50,874 bases of DNA from CAMAVH01 sp036500145 (lineage in GTDB: Bacteria > Pseudomonadota > Alphaproteobacteria > SMXQ01), in assembly GCA_036500145.1 (NCBI GenBank), contig DASYCO010000014.1, forward strand, positions 1-50,874. Reading direction: 5' to 3'. The notes beneath the pieces were generated by a model, which worked only from the letters and a program-made list of their open reading frames with translations, was not told the DNA's origin and did not search any database. The translations under genes and the position numbers were made by a program. Positions 48,579 through 50,874 of this stretch are shown here, in pieces; positions within the stretch are counted from its first letter, which is position 1; the number at the start of each line of letters is the position of its first letter.

Positions 48579-50360
48579 CTAACCATAGAGCTTCTCCAGC
48601 CGCTCGCCATAGCGCGCCTTGATGACGTGGCGGCGGATCTTCAGGCTCGGCGTCATCTCCTGGTTGTCGATGGCGAAGGGCTCGTCGGCGAAGGCGAAGT
48701 GGCGCACGCGCTCGATCACCGAGAGGTTGGCGTTCACGCGCTTCACCGCCTCGGCGATGCGCGCCTTGAAGGCCGCGTCCTGCAGCGCTTCGGCGGCGGG
48801 CTTGCCTGCCGCCTTGGCCCAGTCCTGCAACGCGGATTCGTCGGGCACGATGAGCGCGACGAGGTAGGGCCGCCTGTCGCCCGCCACCATGGCCTGGGCG
48901 ATCTCGGGCTCCAGGGTCAGGAAGCCCTCGACGCGCTGCGGCGCCACGTTGTCGCCGCCGGAATTGACGATGATGTCCTTCTTGCGGTCGGTGATGAGCA
49001 GCCGTCCGGCCTCGTCGACATGGCCGATGTCGCCGGTGTGCAGCCAGCCGCCCTGCACCGTCTCGGCGGTCGCCTTGGGCTGGTTCCAGTAGCCGAGCAT
49101 CACCAGCTCGCCGCGCACGAGGATCTCGCCGTCGTCGGCGATCTTCACCTCGACGCCGGGCACCGGCGGGCCGACCGTGTCCATCTTCACCTGGCCGGGC
49201 AGGTTGACGCTGATGACCGGCGAGGATTCGGTCTGGCCGTAGCCCTGCAGGATGGTGACGCCGAGCGCGGTGAAGAACCAGCCGACTTCCGGGTTGAGCG
49301 GCGCGCCGCCCGAGACGAGCGCCTTGAGCCGGCCGCCGAAGCGGGCGCGCACCTTGCGCCGCACCAGCAGCGTGAGGAGCATGTTCTCCAGCCGTTCGAG
49401 CAGCGTCATCTCGCGGGGCGTCTCCATCGCCTTGCGGCCGAGCGCCACGGTGCGGAAGAACAGCTTGCGCTGCAGCGGCTTGGCGCGCTCCAGCCCGCGC
49501 AGGATGCGGCCCTGCATGGTCTCGTAGAGGCGCGGCACGGCGGTCATGATCGTCGGGCGGACTTCGAGCATGTTGGCCGCCAGCGTCTCGACGCCTTCGG
49601 CGTAGTAGACCTGCGCGCCGATGGCGATGGGCACGAACAGCCCTGCCGTATGTTCGTAGGAATGCGACAGCGGCAGGAAGCTGAGGAAGGTCTCGTTCAC
49701 CAGGCCGAGCTTGACCAGCGCCTCCTCGGCGCCTTCGCAGTTCGACAGGATGTTGCCGTGGCTCAGCATCACGCCCTTGGGCGCGCCGCCGGTGCCCGAG
49801 GTGTAGATCAGGCAGGCGAGGTCGCCGCGCGCCGGAGCGGGCAGGAGCGCCTGCGAGGCGCGGCCTGCCGTCAGCAGCTCGTCCCAGCCGTGCAGGTCGA
49901 ATGTCATGGATTGGTCACGTGCCACCGTCTCCATGGTGACCACATGCTCGACGCGGGCGCGCGCCGCCGCCGGCAGCAGCCGCGCGGCCAGCCCCGCCGT
50001 CGAGACGATGGCGAAGCGCGCGCCGCTGTCGGCCAGGATATGCAGGTGGTCGGTGACGCCGTTGGTGCAGTAGGCCGGCACAGTGACGCCGCCCGCCGCC
50101 AGGATCGCCAGGTCGGCGATCAGCCATTCGGGGCGGTTTTCCGCCACCAGGCAGACCCGGTCGCCTGCCGCGAGGCCGAGATGGAGCAAGCCGCGCGCAA
50201 GGGCGTTGACCTTCTCCGCCGTTTCGCGCCAACTCGTCGGCTGGTACCGGAGGCTTCCCGCCGGATCAGGCCGCTTCGCCCACAGGAAGGGCTTGTCGCC
50301 GAGCTTGGCGGCTTGGCTGAAGAACAGTCCCGTCAGGCTTCGCGCCCGGTCTTGCGCCAT
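48579..50360 (-). CDS. AMP-binding long-chain acyl-CoA ligase (FadD15-like)
   Basis: The 593-residue ligase has the P-loop motif LIYTSGTGGAPKGVMLSHGN, SFLPLSHSYEHTAG, the A5 region GYGQTESSPVIS, GWLHTGDIGHVDE with the adenylate Asp, and the A8 hinge ITDRKKDIIVNSGGDNVAP, then LKIRRHVIK with the catalytic Lys segment near the end. This set and the length match long-chain fatty-acid CoA ligases of the FadD15/ACSL type. It activates fatty acids at the inner membrane face. No beta-oxidation genes are next to it. It is divergent from the oligopeptidase gene at the right edge and has no clear regulatory site. Confidence 0.93.
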   Translation of the reverse strand: MAQDRARSLTGLFFSQAAKLGDKPFLWAKRPDPAGSLRYQPTSWRETAEKVNALARGLLHLGLAAGDRVCLVAENRPEWLIADLAILAAGGVTVPAYCTNGVTDHLHILADSGARFAIVSTAGLAARLLPAAARARVEHVVTMETVARDQSMTFDLHGWDELLTAGRASQALLPAPARGDLACLIYTSGTGGAPKGVMLSHGNILSNCEGAEEALVKLGLVNETFLSFLPLSHSYEHTAGLFVPIAIGAQVYYAEGVETLAANMLEVRPTIMTAVPRLYETMQGRILRGLERAKPLQRKLFFRTVALGRKAMETPREMTLLERLENMLLTLLVRRKVRARFGGRLKALVSGGAPLNPEVGWFFTALGVTILQGYGQTESSPVISVNLPGQVKMDTVGPPVPGVEVKIADDGEILVRGELVMLGYWNQPKATAETVQGGWLHTGDIGHVDEAGRLLITDRKKDIIVNSGGDNVAPQRVEGFLTLEPEIAQAMVAGDRRPYLVALIVPDESALQDWAKAAGKPAAEALQDAAFKARIAEAVKRVNANLSVIERVRHFAFADEPFAIDNQEMTPSLKIRRHVIKARYGERLEKLYG

Positions 50361-50442
50361 CGTTGCCGCTCCCTGTTCGCAGGCGCTCTTTGCAAGAGCC
50401 GTTCGGGGTCTTATATCGCCTAGAGCCGTCAGGAGTCAGCCC

Positions 50443-50874
50443 ATGCCGAAATCCGTCGCCGTCAAAAAGTCCAAAGCCGCCAAATCCAAGCCTGTGAAGT
50501 CCAAGTCGAAAGCCGCGCCCAAGGCGGCGCCGGCCAAGTCCGCCGCCGCGAAGGCGACAGCCAAGCAGATTCAGTTCAAGCTGGCGCAGGCGAAGCTGGC
50601 CCAGGCGCGAACGGCGAAGGCCAAGAAGCTCAAGGCGAAAACGATCCGCGGCCGCAAGGGGGCCAAGCCCGGCGACCTGCCGGTGTGGGACCTGAGCCAT
50701 CTTTATCCCGGCCCCGAATCAGCGGCGCTGAAAAGCGACCTGACGGAGAGCCAGGACCGCGCCAAGGCGTTCGAGGCGCGTTATGCCGGCAAGCTGGCAA
50801 GCCTCGGCGGCAAGGATTTCGGCGTCGCCATCGGCGAATACGAGACGCTGCAGGAAGTGCTCGGCCGCATCATG
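50443..50874 (+). CDS. M3-family oligoendopeptidase, N-terminal part with Lys/Ala-rich leader
   Basis: The frame starts with ATG at 50443 (AGGAG eight bases upstream) and runs off the window; 144 codons are present. Residues 1 to about 78 are Lys/Ala/Ser-rich, beginning MPKSVAVKKSKAAKSK with repeated KSK and KAA units, followed by an amphipathic helix (QFKLAQAKLAQARTAKAKK). From residue 79, LPVWDLSHLYPG and the helical ALKSDLTESQDRAKAFEARY match the start of M3 oligoendopeptidase F, a cytosolic zinc peptidase. The HExxH site lies beyond the window. The leader resembles histone H1-like or nucleoid-binding tails and is not usual for PepF. The family call rests on the first 65 residues of the domain. 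Confidence 0.75.
   Translation, partial: MPKSVAVKKSKAAKSKPVKSKSKAAPKAAPAKSAAAKATAKQIQFKLAQAKLAQARTAKAKKLKAKTIRGRKGAKPGDLPVWDLSHLYPGPESAALKSDLTESQDRAKAFEARYAGKLASLGGKDFGVAIGEYETLQEVLGRIM

Noticed and set aside
48177..50423. 748-codon open frame antisense to the acyl-CoA ligase
   Set aside because: Shadow frame rich in Arg, His, Gln and Asp with no family pattern; the minus strand encodes a complete AMP-binding enzyme.
1..50874. CRISPR array or insertion sequence
   Set aside because: No regularly spaced repeats and no transposase frame or terminal inverted repeats were seen; the only long direct repeats are the two tRNA-Val copies.

Overview
The window is chromosomal DNA from a high-GC alphaproteobacterium; the genus cannot be read from the sequence. 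Supporting signs are the zinc-free alphaproteobacterial form of ribosomal protein L36, several tripartite tricarboxylate (TTT, 'Bug') binding proteins, a fused indolepyruvate:ferredoxin oxidoreductase, and a small RNA whose TTTCCTCCCT element resembles alphaproteobacterial anti-Shine-Dalgarno sRNAs.

Layout. (1) Positions 1-9930 hold a surface-polysaccharide locus: a partial methyltransferase, a GT4 glycosyltransferase, an AsnB-type amidotransferase, a membrane protein joining a flippase-like UPF0104 region to an O-antigen ligase/polymerase region, a second methyltransferase, GmhB, a second O-antigen ligase and an FkbM methyltransferase. (2) Positions 10200-20470 hold a TTT binding protein, an IclR regulator, a TorF-like porin, an MFS transporter, a tightly packed GH15 - otsA - glk trehalose/glucose operon and an SLT-domain transglycosylase. 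(3) Positions 20600-22022 hold a 93-nt sRNA candidate, an N-formylglutamate amidohydrolase and tRNA-Val(GAC).

(4) Positions 21976-29463 are a genomic island in the 3' half of tRNA-Val, bounded by perfect 47-bp direct repeats. It contains a terminase-like fragment but no integrase. Its cargo is a LysR regulator divergent from six genes: a heme-oxygenase-fold oxidase, a short-chain dehydrogenase, an M29/NicX-like enzyme, a TTT binding protein, a VOC dioxygenase-like protein and a DapA/hydratase-aldolase-like protein. The set looks like an uptake and degradation pathway for an unknown, possibly aromatic, organic acid. It is the best candidate here for an undescribed system.

(5) Positions 29576-35590 hold a hybrid histidine kinase, three tandem 2OG-Fe(II) oxygenase paralogues and an arsR-arsC-acr3 operon whose operator overlaps an apparently leaderless start. 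(6) Positions 35660-50874 are mostly housekeeping: rpmJ with a hairpin/U-tract in its leader, pyruvate kinase, an EamA transporter, a second formylglutamate amidohydrolase-type protein, DUF1244, an MFS transporter, indolepyruvate oxidoreductase, a sugar-nucleotide epimerase, two more TTT binding proteins, DUF2306, a long-chain acyl-CoA ligase and the start of an M3 oligopeptidase with a Lys/Ala-rich leader.

All calls were made by reading motifs and translated frames by eye; no database search was run.
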